From the NCBI GenBank assembly GCA_039190895.1, contig JBCCXY010000004.1, forward strand, positions 9,837 to 73,836: a stretch of 64,000 nt of DNA. Direction: 5' to 3'. Every line of letters starts with the position of its first letter. Position 1 is the stretch's first letter. Positions 7,570 through 15,936 of the stretch are shown piece by piece. The notes beneath the pieces were generated by a model that was given only the letters and a program-made list of their open reading frames with translations, was not told where the DNA came from and did no database searches. A program made the position numbers and the translations under genes. This DNA comes from Ovoidimarina sp039190895 (GTDB taxonomy: Bacteria > Pseudomonadota > Alphaproteobacteria > Rhodobacterales > Rhodobacteraceae).

Positions 7570-8586
7570 TCAGCGCAGCGCCATTCCATTGGCGTCAAAC
7601 TGGTGAAGGCGGGCGTCTGGGATAGCGAGGCCGACCTCGGTGCCCGAGGCGGTGGTGTCATCGCCGCTGGTTTTGACGACGATGGTGTGCTCGCCCGACG
7701 TTGCAACGTAGAGGAGGGTTTCGCCGCCCAGTTGCTCCCGCACTTTTACGGTGCCTTTGACGGCACCGGTGTCGGGGGTGACCATGTCGAAATGCTCCGG
7801 TCGGCAACCGACGAACGCCGCCGCGTCCTGAAGGGGCAGGCCGGGGACCAGCGCGCGGTCGAAGACGTTCATGGCGGGGGAGCCGATGAATTCGGCCACG
7901 AAGCGGGTGCGGGGAGCGTTGTAGAGGTCCATCGGGGGGCCGACCTGTTCGAGCAGGCCGTTGTTCAGGACGACGATCTGGTCGGCCATGGTCATGGCTT
8001 CGACCTGATCGTGGGTGACGTAGATCATCGTGGCGCCAAGTTCTTTGTGCAGGGCCTCTAGCTCCACCCGCATCTGAACGCGCAGCTTGGCGTCAAGGTT
8101 TGAGAGCGGTTCGTCGAACAGGAAGACCTTGGGGCTTTTCACGATGGAGCGCCCGATGGCGACGCGCTGGCGCTGACCGCCGGAAAGCTGGCCCGGCTTA
8201 CGCTCCAGCAGTTCAGAGAGTTGCAGGATGCGCGCAGCCTCCTGCACGCGGCGGTCGCGTTCGTCGGCGGAAATCCCGGCGACCTTCATGCCGAATTCCA
8301 TATTCGCCCGCACGGACATATGGGGGTAGAGCGCGTAGGACTGGAACACCATCGACAGGTCGCGGTCCGCCGGTTCCAGCGCGGTCACATCGCGCCCGTC
8401 GATCTCGATACTGCCGTTGTCGATGGGCTCCAACCCAGCGATGGAGCGCAGGAGCGTGGACTTCCCGCAGCCCGAAGGGCCGACAAAAACGACGAACGCC
8501 CCGTCGTTGATGTCGAGCGACACGTCTGTCAGGGCCTGCAGCCTGCCGTAATACTTGTTGATATTGGTCAGTTTGACGGTGGCCAC
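7570..8586 (-). CDS. polyol ABC transporter ATP-binding protein (MalK/UgpC type)
   Basis: A 338-residue ATPase subunit of a carbohydrate ABC importer. Walker A GPSGCGKST (about residue 36), the signature LSGGQRQR (about 134), Walker B VFLFDEP (about 153) and the switch His in THDQ are intact, and a C-terminal regulatory TOBE-type domain follows (about 235-338). The start is GTG at 8586 with GGGAGAAG upstream. It is transcribed away from the binding-protein and permease genes, sharing their control region. It is the only MalK-type subunit near these permeases and presumably energises them. Confidence 0.92.
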   Translation of the reverse strand: MATVKLTNINKYYGRLQALTDVSLDINDGAFVVFVGPSGCGKSTLLRSIAGLEPIDNGSIEIDGRDVTALEPADRDLSMVFQSYALYPHMSVRANMEFGMKVAGISADERDRRVQEAARILQLSELLERKPGQLSGGQRQRVAIGRSIVKSPKVFLFDEPLSNLDAKLRVQMRVELEALHKELGATMIYVTHDQVEAMTMADQIVVLNNGLLEQVGPPMDLYNAPRTRFVAEFIGSPAMNVFDRALVPGLPLQDAAAFVGCRPEHFDMVTPDTGAVKGTVKVREQLGGETLLYVATSGEHTIVVKTSGDDTTASGTEVGLAIPDARLHQFDANGMALR

Positions 8587-8711
8587 GCGTGTCTTCTCCC
8601 GGTGTGTTTACGTCGTCATCCATACTTTTGAATGTTGACATATACATTTGTTTTGCATTTGTATGCGGATCAAAGCGAATGTTTGTCAACCGTTTCTAAG
8701 GGAGGAACACC
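8587..8711. promoter_or_regulatory. divergent control region of the polyol regulon
   Basis: A 125-bp spacer between the divergent ATPase and binding-protein genes. TTGACA at 8635-8640 is a good -35 candidate for rightward transcription, with a loose -10 around 8658-8664. Between and around them is an AT-rich tract with a CATTTGT direct repeat (8645-8651 and 8656-8662), a GCAT-N4-ATGC inverted repeat, and TTGACA/TGTCAA as wider half-sites. This is a likely operator for the SorC-type regulator encoded downstream. A GGGAGG ribosome site precedes 8712. Confidence 0.5.
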
Positions 8712-10046
8712 ATGAGAATAAGACAGATGCTGGCGTCCACTGTGGCCGCCGCGACGCTTGCGACCGGCGCGGTGGCTCAGGACTGGAGCCTGAAAGACGC
8801 CGCAGCGCCATACGCGGGCACGACCGTTGACGTGGTTTTCCTGCTGCGCCCAGGCTATGAGGCCATCGAGGCGATGCTTCCGGCCTTTGAGGAAGAGACC
8901 GGGATCGACATCAACATCATCAAGCACCCCTATGAGAACGCGCTGGGCGAACAGGTTCGCGACTTCGTGGCCGGTGGCGACCTTGATATCGCGCTGATCG
9001 ACCTTGTCTGGATCGGCAACTTTGCCGAAAACGATTGGATCCTGCCATTGGCTGATGTGCAGGCGAAGTTTCCGGATATCGTGGACCCGAACCTGGATAT
9101 CGACGACTTCTTCCCGCTGGTGCTGAACGCGTTTGGCGGCTGGAACGACACGATCTATGGCCTGCCGTTCGACAACTATTCGGGCCTGATGTTCTATAAT
9201 CGCTGCATGCTGGAAGAGGCTGGCTTCGATGGCCCGCCCGAGACCTGGACGCAGTTGAAGGACGAGTACGGCCCGGCGCTGACGGGCGATGGCAAATACG
9301 CCTTCGCGCTGCAGTCGAAGCGGAACGAGACGCAGTCGGCGGACAGTTTTGCCCGCGTGCTGTGGCCCTTTGGCGGGTCGTTCCTGAACGATGAGTTCCG
9401 GTCGAACCTGTTGAGCGAGGAAAGCCAGGCCGGTCTGAAGTTCCGTCAGGATCTGATGCAGTACATGCCCGACGGGATCGTGGCCTATGACCACGCCGAG
9501 ACGGTCAACGCCTTCGCGCAGGGCGATGTGGCGATGATCACCGAATGGTCGGCGTTCTACTCCACCGTCGTTTCGCCCGAGACGTCGAGCATTGCGGACT
9601 GCGTTGAGATCGCGCCCGAGCCGATGGGCCCCGCTGGCCGGAAGCCTGCGCTTGGTGGCTTCTCCCTAGCCGTGGCATCGCAGGCGGATGAGGCGGAGCA
9701 GGCGGCGGCCTATCTCTTCATCCAGTGGGCGACGTCCAAGGAGAACGCGCGCGAGTATCTGGAGCGTGGCGGCGTCCCGGCGCGTCAGTCGGTCTATCAG
9801 GAAGACGGTCTGGAGGACTTCAAATTCGTCCCCGCCCTTGTCGAATCCTGGCAGGACGGTGTGCCGGAGTTCCGCCCGCGTTTCGCCGAATGGCCCGAGA
9901 TCACCGAGATCGTGCAGGAATGGGGCACGAAGATCATGCTGGGTGAGGTGACCACCGAGGAAGGTGCGGAAGAGATCGGCACCCGCATGGAAGAAGTGCT
10001 GGAAGACGCCGGGTACTATTCAGGCGACAAGCCGCTGGCGCAATAA
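8712..10046 (+). CDS. polyol ABC transporter substrate-binding protein
   Basis: A 444-residue family-1 extracellular solute-binding protein. The Sec signal peptide is residues 1-23, ending in GAVAQ. The mature protein begins DWSLKDAAAPY, and the segments GLPFDNYSGLMFYNR and GDVAMITEWSAF are typical of sugar and sugar-alcohol binders. It would capture ribitol or a related polyol in the periplasm and deliver it to the two permeases that follow. The ATG follows an excellent GGGAGG site. A strong hairpin separates it from the permease genes, a common way to keep the binding protein in excess. Confidence 0.88.
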   Translation: MRIRQMLASTVAAATLATGAVAQDWSLKDAAAPYAGTTVDVVFLLRPGYEAIEAMLPAFEEETGIDINIIKHPYENALGEQVRDFVAGGDLDIALIDLVWIGNFAENDWILPLADVQAKFPDIVDPNLDIDDFFPLVLNAFGGWNDTIYGLPFDNYSGLMFYNRCMLEEAGFDGPPETWTQLKDEYGPALTGDGKYAFALQSKRNETQSADSFARVLWPFGGSFLNDEFRSNLLSEESQAGLKFRQDLMQYMPDGIVAYDHAETVNAFAQGDVAMITEWSAFYSTVVSPETSSIADCVEIAPEPMGPAGRKPALGGFSLAVASQADEAEQAAAYLFIQWATSKENAREYLERGGVPARQSVYQEDGLEDFKFVPALVESWQDGVPEFRPRFAEWPEITEIVQEWGTKIMLGEVTTEEGAEEIGTRMEEVLEDAGYYSGDKPLAQ

Positions 10047-10069
10047 GCGCCTGTCGAGCAAACTGACCG

Positions 10070-10089
10070 GGGGCGCCACGCAGCGCCCC
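10070..10089 (+). promoter_or_regulatory. intercistronic hairpin between binding-protein and permease genes
   Basis: GGGGCGC and GCGCCCC form a 7-bp stem around a 6-base loop, 24 bases after the binding-protein stop and 20 bases before the permease start. There is no clear T-run directly after it. It probably protects or attenuates the transcript so that the binding protein is made in excess. Confidence 0.5.
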
Positions 10090-10109
10090 TGGCTTTTGGG
10101 GAGGTCGCC

Positions 10110-10979
10110 ATGACCGCGAAGGTCTCGCGCAAGACGCTGTTCGGTTTCATCGGGCCTGCCGTGATCGGCCTTGCTGCCGTGGGCATCGCGCCCTTGCTGT
10201 ACGCGATCTGGACGTCCCTGCATTTTTACAACCTCACCAAACTGCGGCGGGTCGAGTTCATCGGGCTTGAGAACTACTGGACCGTGCTGACGGATGAGGT
10301 GTTCTGGCAGGCGATGGGGCGGACGTTCTTCCTGCTGTGCACCGCGCTGCCGCTGCAGATTGCGCTGGGGCTCGGGATTGCATTGGTGCTGCATCAGCCG
10401 GGCCTGTCGCTGCTGAAGACGCTCGCGCGGCTGAGCCTCGTGCTGCCGATGGCGACCACCTATGCGGTGGTGGGGCTGCTGGGGCAGGTGATGTTCAACC
10501 AGAAGTTCGGTGTGGTGAACCAGTTGATGGGGGGCGCGGATATCAACTGGATCGGCGACCCGACGAATGCGTTTATTATGATCATCTTCTGGGACGTTTG
10601 GCAGTGGACCCCGTTCGTGGCGCTGGTTCTGCTGGCCGGGCTGACGATGGTTCCAGGAGAGGTGGAAGAGGCCGCGCGGCTGGAGACGAAATCGAAGTGG
10701 ACCGTGTTGCGCTATGTGCAGTTGCCGTTCCTGATCCCGGGGCTTGTGGCGGTGCTGATCCTTCGGACGGCGGATACGCTGAAGCTGTTTGACATGGTGT
10801 TCACCCTGACCCGGGGCGGGCCGGGGTCGTCGACGGAGTTCATTTCGCTGATGATCCAGCGCGTGGGCTTCCGGGGGTTTGATCAGGGGCTGGCGTCGGC
10901 GCAGGCGATCATTCTGCTGATCATCACGATCATCCTCGCCCAGATCTATATCCGCGTGTTCTATCGGGAGGTGAACTGA
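10110..10979 (+). CDS. polyol ABC transporter permease (MalF type)
   Basis: A 289-residue inner-membrane subunit with about six transmembrane helices. The EAA loop that contacts the ATPase reads EEAARLETKSKWTVLRYVQLPFL (from about residue 184). The first helix, near residues 10-33, contains FGFIGPAVIGLAAVG. The ATG follows GGGGAGG. The stop overlaps the start of the next permease by one base (TGATG), so the two are translated together and probably form a heterodimer. Confidence 0.92.
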   Translation: MTAKVSRKTLFGFIGPAVIGLAAVGIAPLLYAIWTSLHFYNLTKLRRVEFIGLENYWTVLTDEVFWQAMGRTFFLLCTALPLQIALGLGIALVLHQPGLSLLKTLARLSLVLPMATTYAVVGLLGQVMFNQKFGVVNQLMGGADINWIGDPTNAFIMIIFWDVWQWTPFVALVLLAGLTMVPGEVEEAARLETKSKWTVLRYVQLPFLIPGLVAVLILRTADTLKLFDMVFTLTRGGPGSSTEFISLMIQRVGFRGFDQGLASAQAIILLIITIILAQIYIRVFYREVN

Positions 10980-11851
10980 TGGCTGTCACGTCCCCTGCCG
11001 ACACAGCGGCGCCTGCGATCCGCGCGGGGGCAGAGCGGCGCCCGGCGCCGTTGTACGGGCAGATCCTGCTGTTGTTCGCGATCATGCTGGTGTGCGTGTT
11101 TCCGTTCTACTGGATGGTAACGACGTCGCTGAAGACGCAAATCGTGGCGTTGGAGGCCCCGCCGGTGTGGCTGTTTGAGCCGACGCTGGCGAACTATCGC
11201 GAGGCGCTGTTTGAGGACGGGGTGCTGCGGACGCTGATCAATTCGCTGATCGTGGCCATCTGCACAACGGCGCTGGCGCTGGTGCTGGGGGTGCCGGCGG
11301 CGTTTGCGCTCGCGCGGTTTGAGTTCCGGGGCAAGAAGGATCTGTGGTTCTGGTTCATCACCAACCGGATGGTGTCGCCGATTGTGCTGGCGCTGCCGTT
11401 CTTTCTGATCGCGAAGAACCTGGGGCTCCTCGACAAGCATATCACGCTGATCCTGATTTATCTGACGTTCAATCTGCCGATCGTGATCTGGATCGTGACG
11501 GACCAGTTCCGGGGCATCCCCTATGATCTGGACGAGGCGGCCCGGCTGGAGGGCGCGTCGCAGTTCACGATAATGCGGAAGATCTGCCTGCCGCTGGCGA
11601 TGCCGGGCGTGGCGGTGTCGGCGATCTTTTCGTTCATCTTCTCGTGGAACGAGCTGATGTTTGGCCTGATCCTGACGCGGACTGACGCGAAGACGGCGCC
11701 TGCGATGGCGGTGAGCTTCATGGAGGGGTACAACCTGCCCTATGGGAAGATTATGGCGACCTCGACTCTGATCGTCATTCCGGTGCTGATCTTCGCGCTT
11801 ATCGCCTCGAAGCAGTTGGTGCGCGGGCTGACCATGGGCGCCGTGAAGTAA
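10979..11851 (+). CDS. polyol ABC transporter permease (MalG type)
   Basis: A 290-residue partner permease. An N-terminal cytoplasmic extension of about 20 residues precedes the first helix (LFAIMLVCVFPFYWMVTTSLK), typical of MalG-type subunits. The EAA motif reads DEAARLEGASQFTIMRKICLPLAMPG (from about residue 181). It starts within the stop of the preceding permease. The regulator gene begins at the very next base after its stop, which shows a tightly packed operon. Confidence 0.92.
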   Translation: MAVTSPADTAAPAIRAGAERRPAPLYGQILLLFAIMLVCVFPFYWMVTTSLKTQIVALEAPPVWLFEPTLANYREALFEDGVLRTLINSLIVAICTTALALVLGVPAAFALARFEFRGKKDLWFWFITNRMVSPIVLALPFFLIAKNLGLLDKHITLILIYLTFNLPIVIWIVTDQFRGIPYDLDEAARLEGASQFTIMRKICLPLAMPGVAVSAIFSFIFSWNELMFGLILTRTDAKTAPAMAVSFMEGYNLPYGKIMATSTLIVIPVLIFALIASKQLVRGLTMGAVK

Positions 11852-12817
11852 GTGTCGCGACGGATCAAGACAGAGCAGCTTGATCACGAGGAGCAGCTCC
11901 TTGTTCGGATCGCCTATGCCTGCGAAATCGAAGGGCTGACGCAGCAGGAGGCGGCAGAGCGGCTGGGCCTGACGCGGTTGCGGGTGAACAAGGGGCTGAG
12001 CGAGCTGCGCCAGCGTGGCATCCTGCGCGTGAGCATCGACAGTGTCTATACTGCTGCGGCGGAGATGGAATGGGCCCTGCGAGAACGGTTTGACCTGACA
12101 CGCGCGGTGGTGGTGCCGAGCCCGGAGAGCCCATCCTCGCTGACGCCCCTGGTGGCCGCCGGCCTGGGCGGGTTGCTGCAGGAGTTGCTGGTTGACCCGG
12201 CTTTGCGCCGGTTCGGGATGTCGTGGGGCAACACGCTGAACCTGTCGACCCGGCACATGCAGCCGATTGACCGCCCGGATCTGGAGATCGTGTCGGTCAT
12301 GGGCGGGGTGGTGCGCGGCTCGGACGTGAACGGGTACGAGATTACGACGCGCCTGGCCGACCTCTGCAATGCCGAGCACAGCTTTTTCGTGGCGCCGGTC
12401 TATGCCGACACGCCGAAGAGCCGGAAGATCCTGATGGAGCAGGACGGGATCGCGCAGGGCATCCGTAGCATCCAGTCCTGCGATGCCATCGCCCTTGCGG
12501 CGGGAGACCTGAAGAGCTCGCTGTTGGTGCGGGATGCCTTGCCGAAAGATATCGACGCCGCCGATCTGATCGCGGCGGGGGGTGTCGGGGACATCATCGG
12601 GCACATTCTGGATGCGAACGGCGAGTTGATCGATCACCCGCTGAATGAGCGTCTGATCGGCGCGTCGCTGGAGGATGTAAGGGCGATGGCCAACACGATC
12701 CTCGCCGCCGGTGGATTGAACAAGGTGCCGATCATTCTGGCGAGCCTGCGGGCCGGGTTCGTGGACACGCTGGTGACGGACGAGAACACGGCTAAAGCGC
12801 TGCTGGAGGCGGCATAG
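11852..12817 (+). CDS. SorC/DeoR-type sugar-responsive transcriptional regulator
   Basis: A 321-residue regulator. An N-terminal helix-turn-helix (about residues 12-50, AYACEIEGLTQQEAAERLGL) is followed by a SorC-type sugar-phosphate-binding domain (about 60-318) with an SVMGGVV segment and a C-terminal TILAAGGLNK region. The GTG start abuts the permease stop with no gap. It likely controls its own operon through the divergent region at 8587-8711, releasing or activating in response to a phosphorylated polyol or pentulose. The effector is inferred from the dehydrogenase and kinase encoded downstream. Confidence 0.9.
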   Translation: MSRRIKTEQLDHEEQLLVRIAYACEIEGLTQQEAAERLGLTRLRVNKGLSELRQRGILRVSIDSVYTAAAEMEWALRERFDLTRAVVVPSPESPSSLTPLVAAGLGGLLQELLVDPALRRFGMSWGNTLNLSTRHMQPIDRPDLEIVSVMGGVVRGSDVNGYEITTRLADLCNAEHSFFVAPVYADTPKSRKILMEQDGIAQGIRSIQSCDAIALAAGDLKSSLLVRDALPKDIDAADLIAAGGVGDIIGHILDANGELIDHPLNERLIGASLEDVRAMANTILAAGGLNKVPIILASLRAGFVDTLVTDENTAKALLEAA

Positions 12818-12826
12818 GAGGGGCGT

Positions 12827-13597
12827 ATGACAACGTGGACCGAACGTTTCGGCCTAGGCGGGCGGACGGCGCTCGTCACAGGGGCGTCGTCAGGGATCGG
12901 CACCGCGATTGCCGAGGTTTTCGCAGAGGCGGGGGCCTACATCATCGGGCAGGGCCGGAATGCCGACGCGTTGGAGGCGCTGGGCGAAACGGTGCGCGCA
13001 TCGGGCCGGGGGTTCACCGCGATTGCGGGCAATCTGGCTGACCCGTCCGAGGCGCAGGCGATTGCCGCCAAGGCGCTGGAGGCGTACCCTCAGATCGACA
13101 TCCTTGTGAACTCCGCCGGGATCGCGCTGACGGGGCCGACGACGGAGTATGCGCTGGACGACTGGCACGAGACCATCGCAGTGAACCTGACCGCGCCCTT
13201 CATCCTGTCGCAGGCCGTGCTGCCGGGGATGATGGCGCGGAAGCGGGGCAAGATCATCAACATCTCGTCGCAGTCGGGTGTCATCGCGATACCGGAGCAC
13301 GCGGCCTACACGGCGTCCAAAGGAGGGCTGAACGCGCTGACGAAGGGGCTGATGGTCGAGGCGGCGCCGCACAACGTGCAGGTGAATGCGATCTGTCCGA
13401 CGGTCGTGCTGACGAAGATGGGGACGAAGATCTGGTCCGCCCCGGAGAAGCGCGATCCGATGATCGCCAAGACTCCGCTCGGGCGCTTTGGGGAGCCGGT
13501 GGAGATCGCGGACATGGCGCTGTACCTCGCCTCTTCGGCCTCGGACCTCGTGAACGGGGAGGTCATGATGATCGAGGGCGGGTATTCCAGCATCTGA
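12827..13597 (+). CDS. SDR-family polyol dehydrogenase
   Basis: A 256-residue classical short-chain dehydrogenase. The TGASSGIG cofactor motif is near residue 18, NSAG near 97, the catalytic Ser in ISSQSG near 146, and YTASK near 160-164. The C-terminal MMIEGGYSS is typical. It resembles dehydrogenases of D-arabinitol, D-threitol and similar polyols, but the substrate is not certain from sequence. It has a strong AGGAGGGG ribosome site and lies in the transporter operon ahead of ribitol dehydrogenase, so it may widen the range of sugar alcohols used. Confidence 0.85.
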   Translation: MTTWTERFGLGGRTALVTGASSGIGTAIAEVFAEAGAYIIGQGRNADALEALGETVRASGRGFTAIAGNLADPSEAQAIAAKALEAYPQIDILVNSAGIALTGPTTEYALDDWHETIAVNLTAPFILSQAVLPGMMARKRGKIINISSQSGVIAIPEHAAYTASKGGLNALTKGLMVEAAPHNVQVNAICPTVVLTKMGTKIWSAPEKRDPMIAKTPLGRFGEPVEIADMALYLASSASDLVNGEVMMIEGGYSSI

Positions 13598-13610
13598 AGG
13601 AGGGGACGGC

Positions 13611-14330
13611 ATGGGCCAGCTAAGCGGCAAGACCGCCGCCATCACCGGGGGCGCCTCGGGCATCGGCCTCGCCTGCGCGAAGGCGCTGCACGGGGCGGGG
13701 GCGGAGGTGATCCTTGTGGATCGGGACTCTGCCGGGATGGCCGAGGCGGTGGCCGGGATCGGGGGCGGCGCGCATGCGCTGGACTTCGATCTGCTGGACC
13801 GGGGGGCCGATTTGCTGCCTGAAATCCTGAAGCTCACCGACCGTCTGGACATTTTTCACGCCAATGCTGGGGCCTATGTCGGCGGCTCGGTGCTGGAGGC
13901 GGACACGGCGCAGTGGGACCGGGTGCTGGATCTGAACATCAACGCCGCCTTCCGATCCGTTCGGTCGGTCATCCCGCATATGGCCCAGCGCAAGAGCGGG
14001 GATGTGGTGTTCACCTCGTCCATCGCGGGCGTCGTGCCAGTGGTGTGGGAGCCGGTCTATACCGCCTCCAAATTCGCCGTGCAGGCGTTTGTGCACACGA
14101 CGCGGCGGCAGTTGATCCCCGACAATGTGCGCGTCGGCGCCGTTCTGCCCGGCCCGGTGATCACGCCGCTTCTGGATGACTGGCCGAAGGCGAAGATGGA
14201 CGAGGCCATCGCATCCCGCAGCCTGATGGAGGCGCGCGAGGTGGCGGATGCGGTGCTGTTCATGGTCACCCGGGCCGACGGCGTCGTGGTGCGCGACCTG
14301 ACCATCCTGCCCCACGGCTGCGATTTGTAA
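13611..14330 (+). CDS. rbtD: ribitol 2-dehydrogenase
   Basis: A 239-residue SDR that oxidises ribitol to D-ribulose with NAD. It matches the Klebsiella ribitol dehydrogenase as I remember it along its length: the TGGASGIGL cofactor motif (about residue 13), RLDIFHANAGAYVGG (about 77), LNINAAFRSVRSVIPH, the VYTASKFAVQAF active-site Tyr-Lys region (about 150), and VLPGPVITPLLDDWPKAKMD. An AAGGAGGGG ribosome site precedes the ATG. With the ribulokinase gene that follows, it completes a route from ribitol to D-ribulose 5-phosphate. Confidence 0.92.
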   Translation: MGQLSGKTAAITGGASGIGLACAKALHGAGAEVILVDRDSAGMAEAVAGIGGGAHALDFDLLDRGADLLPEILKLTDRLDIFHANAGAYVGGSVLEADTAQWDRVLDLNINAAFRSVRSVIPHMAQRKSGDVVFTSSIAGVVPVVWEPVYTASKFAVQAFVHTTRRQLIPDNVRVGAVLPGPVITPLLDDWPKAKMDEAIASRSLMEAREVADAVLFMVTRADGVVVRDLTILPHGCDL

Positions 14331-14341
14331 GGACCAAGCGC

Positions 14342-15934
14342 ATGGTTTTCATCGGCATCGACGTAGGTACCGGCAGCGCGAGGGCGGGCGTGTTCGATGC
14401 CACCGGCACCCTTCTCGGCACGGGCAAGCGGGACATCACGGTGTTTCAGGACGGGGACTGGGCGGAGCATAGCTCTGCCGAGATCTGGCAGTCCGTATGT
14501 GCCGCAACGAAGGACGCTGTGGCCGCCGCGGGCATTGATCCGGGGGACGTTGCGGGGATCGGGTTTGATGCGACCTGTTCGCTTGTTGTCGTCGGTGAGG
14601 GTGGCGCGCCGCTGCCGGTGACGCCCGGAGGGCCGGCAGAGCGGGACGTGATCGTCTGGATGGATCACCGCGCGCTCGATCAGGCGGCCCGGATCAATGC
14701 GGGCGAGCATGAGGTGCTGAAATATGTGGGCGGGATTATCTCGCCCGAGATGCAGACGCCGAAGCTGTTGTGGTTGAAGGAGACCCACCCGGAGACCTAC
14801 GGGGCGGCGTGGCAGTTCTTTGACCTGTCCGATTATCTAACGTGGCGGGCGACGGGGTCGCTGTCGCGGTCGATCTGCACGGTGACCTGCAAGTGGACGT
14901 ATGCGCAGGGGAACGGCGGCTGGGACGCCGGGTATTTCCGGGCGATTGGTCTCGGCGACATGGCGGAGGACGGGTTTCGCCGGATCGGGACGGAGGTGGT
15001 CGAGGCGGGGGCGCCGCTTGGGAGTGGGCTGACGGACGAGGCTGCGAAGGACTTGGGGTTACGGCCGGGCACGTCAGTGGGCGCCGGTTTGATCGACGCC
15101 CATGCAGGCGGGCTTGGTACGGTCGGCGCGGCGGGTGCGCGGCCAACGGATCGGATGGCCTATGTGTTTGGTACGTCGTCCTGCACGATGACCAGCACGC
15201 AAGCGCCAGTCTATGTGCCGGGCGTCTGGGGCCCGTACCACGCAGCGATGGTGCCGGGGCTGTGGCTGAACGAGGGCGGGCAGTCCACGGCAGGCGCCGG
15301 GATCGCGCAGCTTTTGCGCCATCACCCGGCCTATCCGGCGGCGGCAGAGGCGGCAAACGCCAGGGGCCAGTCCGTGCCGGATTACCTGGCCGACGCGGCT
15401 GCTGCAACGGCGGACGCGTCGGAGGTTGCGCGTCGGGCCAAGGGGATGTTCGTTATTCCCGAGTTTTTAGGCAATCGGGCGCCGTACGCGAACCCGCACA
15501 CCCGGGCAGTGATCGCGGGTCTTGGCATGGACAACGGCGAGGCGGCGCTGATCGATCTGTATATCGCGGGCATTCTTGGTATCGGGTACGGTTTGCGTGA
15601 AATCCTAACGGCGCAGGATACGGCGGGGGCGCCGGTCCGGTCCATCGTTCTCAGCGGTGGGGCCGGGCGGCAGGATCTTGTACGGCAGCTGTTGGCGGAT
15701 GCGTCCGGGGTAACGGTGGAGATTCCCAAGACGGACGAGCCCGTCCTGCTTGGCTCTGCCATCCTTGGGGCCTTGGCCGCCGGATACTTTTCCAGCGCGA
15801 TCGTGGCCATGCCGGCGATGTCCGCCGTCTCTGCAGCGTACCCGCCGGCGGAGCATATGCGCGATTGGCACGCCAGGCGGTTTGCACGTTTCGGGAAGCT
15901 CCACGACCTCGCCATGGAGCTTGCGGCGGGTTAG
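14342..15934 (+). CDS. FGGY-family D-ribulokinase
   Basis: A 530-residue pentulose kinase of the length and pattern of bacterial ribulokinases acting on D-ribulose. IGIDVGTGSARAGVFD at the N-terminus is the phosphate-binding loop. VWMDHRA (about 104-110) is a pentulokinase-type segment, DAHAGGLGTVG (about 252) contains the catalytic Asp, and VLSGGAGRQDLV (about 438) is the adenosine motif. It begins 11 bases after the ribitol dehydrogenase stop with an AAGGA site. It should phosphorylate D-ribulose, feeding the pentose phosphate pathway. It is the last gene of the operon and meets a convergent SDR gene two bases after its stop. Confidence 0.9.
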   Translation: MVFIGIDVGTGSARAGVFDATGTLLGTGKRDITVFQDGDWAEHSSAEIWQSVCAATKDAVAAAGIDPGDVAGIGFDATCSLVVVGEGGAPLPVTPGGPAERDVIVWMDHRALDQAARINAGEHEVLKYVGGIISPEMQTPKLLWLKETHPETYGAAWQFFDLSDYLTWRATGSLSRSICTVTCKWTYAQGNGGWDAGYFRAIGLGDMAEDGFRRIGTEVVEAGAPLGSGLTDEAAKDLGLRPGTSVGAGLIDAHAGGLGTVGAAGARPTDRMAYVFGTSSCTMTSTQAPVYVPGVWGPYHAAMVPGLWLNEGGQSTAGAGIAQLLRHHPAYPAAAEAANARGQSVPDYLADAAAATADASEVARRAKGMFVIPEFLGNRAPYANPHTRAVIAGLGMDNGEAALIDLYIAGILGIGYGLREILTAQDTAGAPVRSIVLSGGAGRQDLVRQLLADASGVTVEIPKTDEPVLLGSAILGALAAGYFSSAIVAMPAMSAVSAAYPPAEHMRDWHARRFARFGKLHDLAMELAAG

Positions 15935-15936
15935 CG

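Noticed and set aside
10961..12637. A 558-codon leftward frame across permease and regulator genes
   Set aside because: It lies antisense to two clear genes, is full of Arg, His and Gln and lacks any domain pattern.
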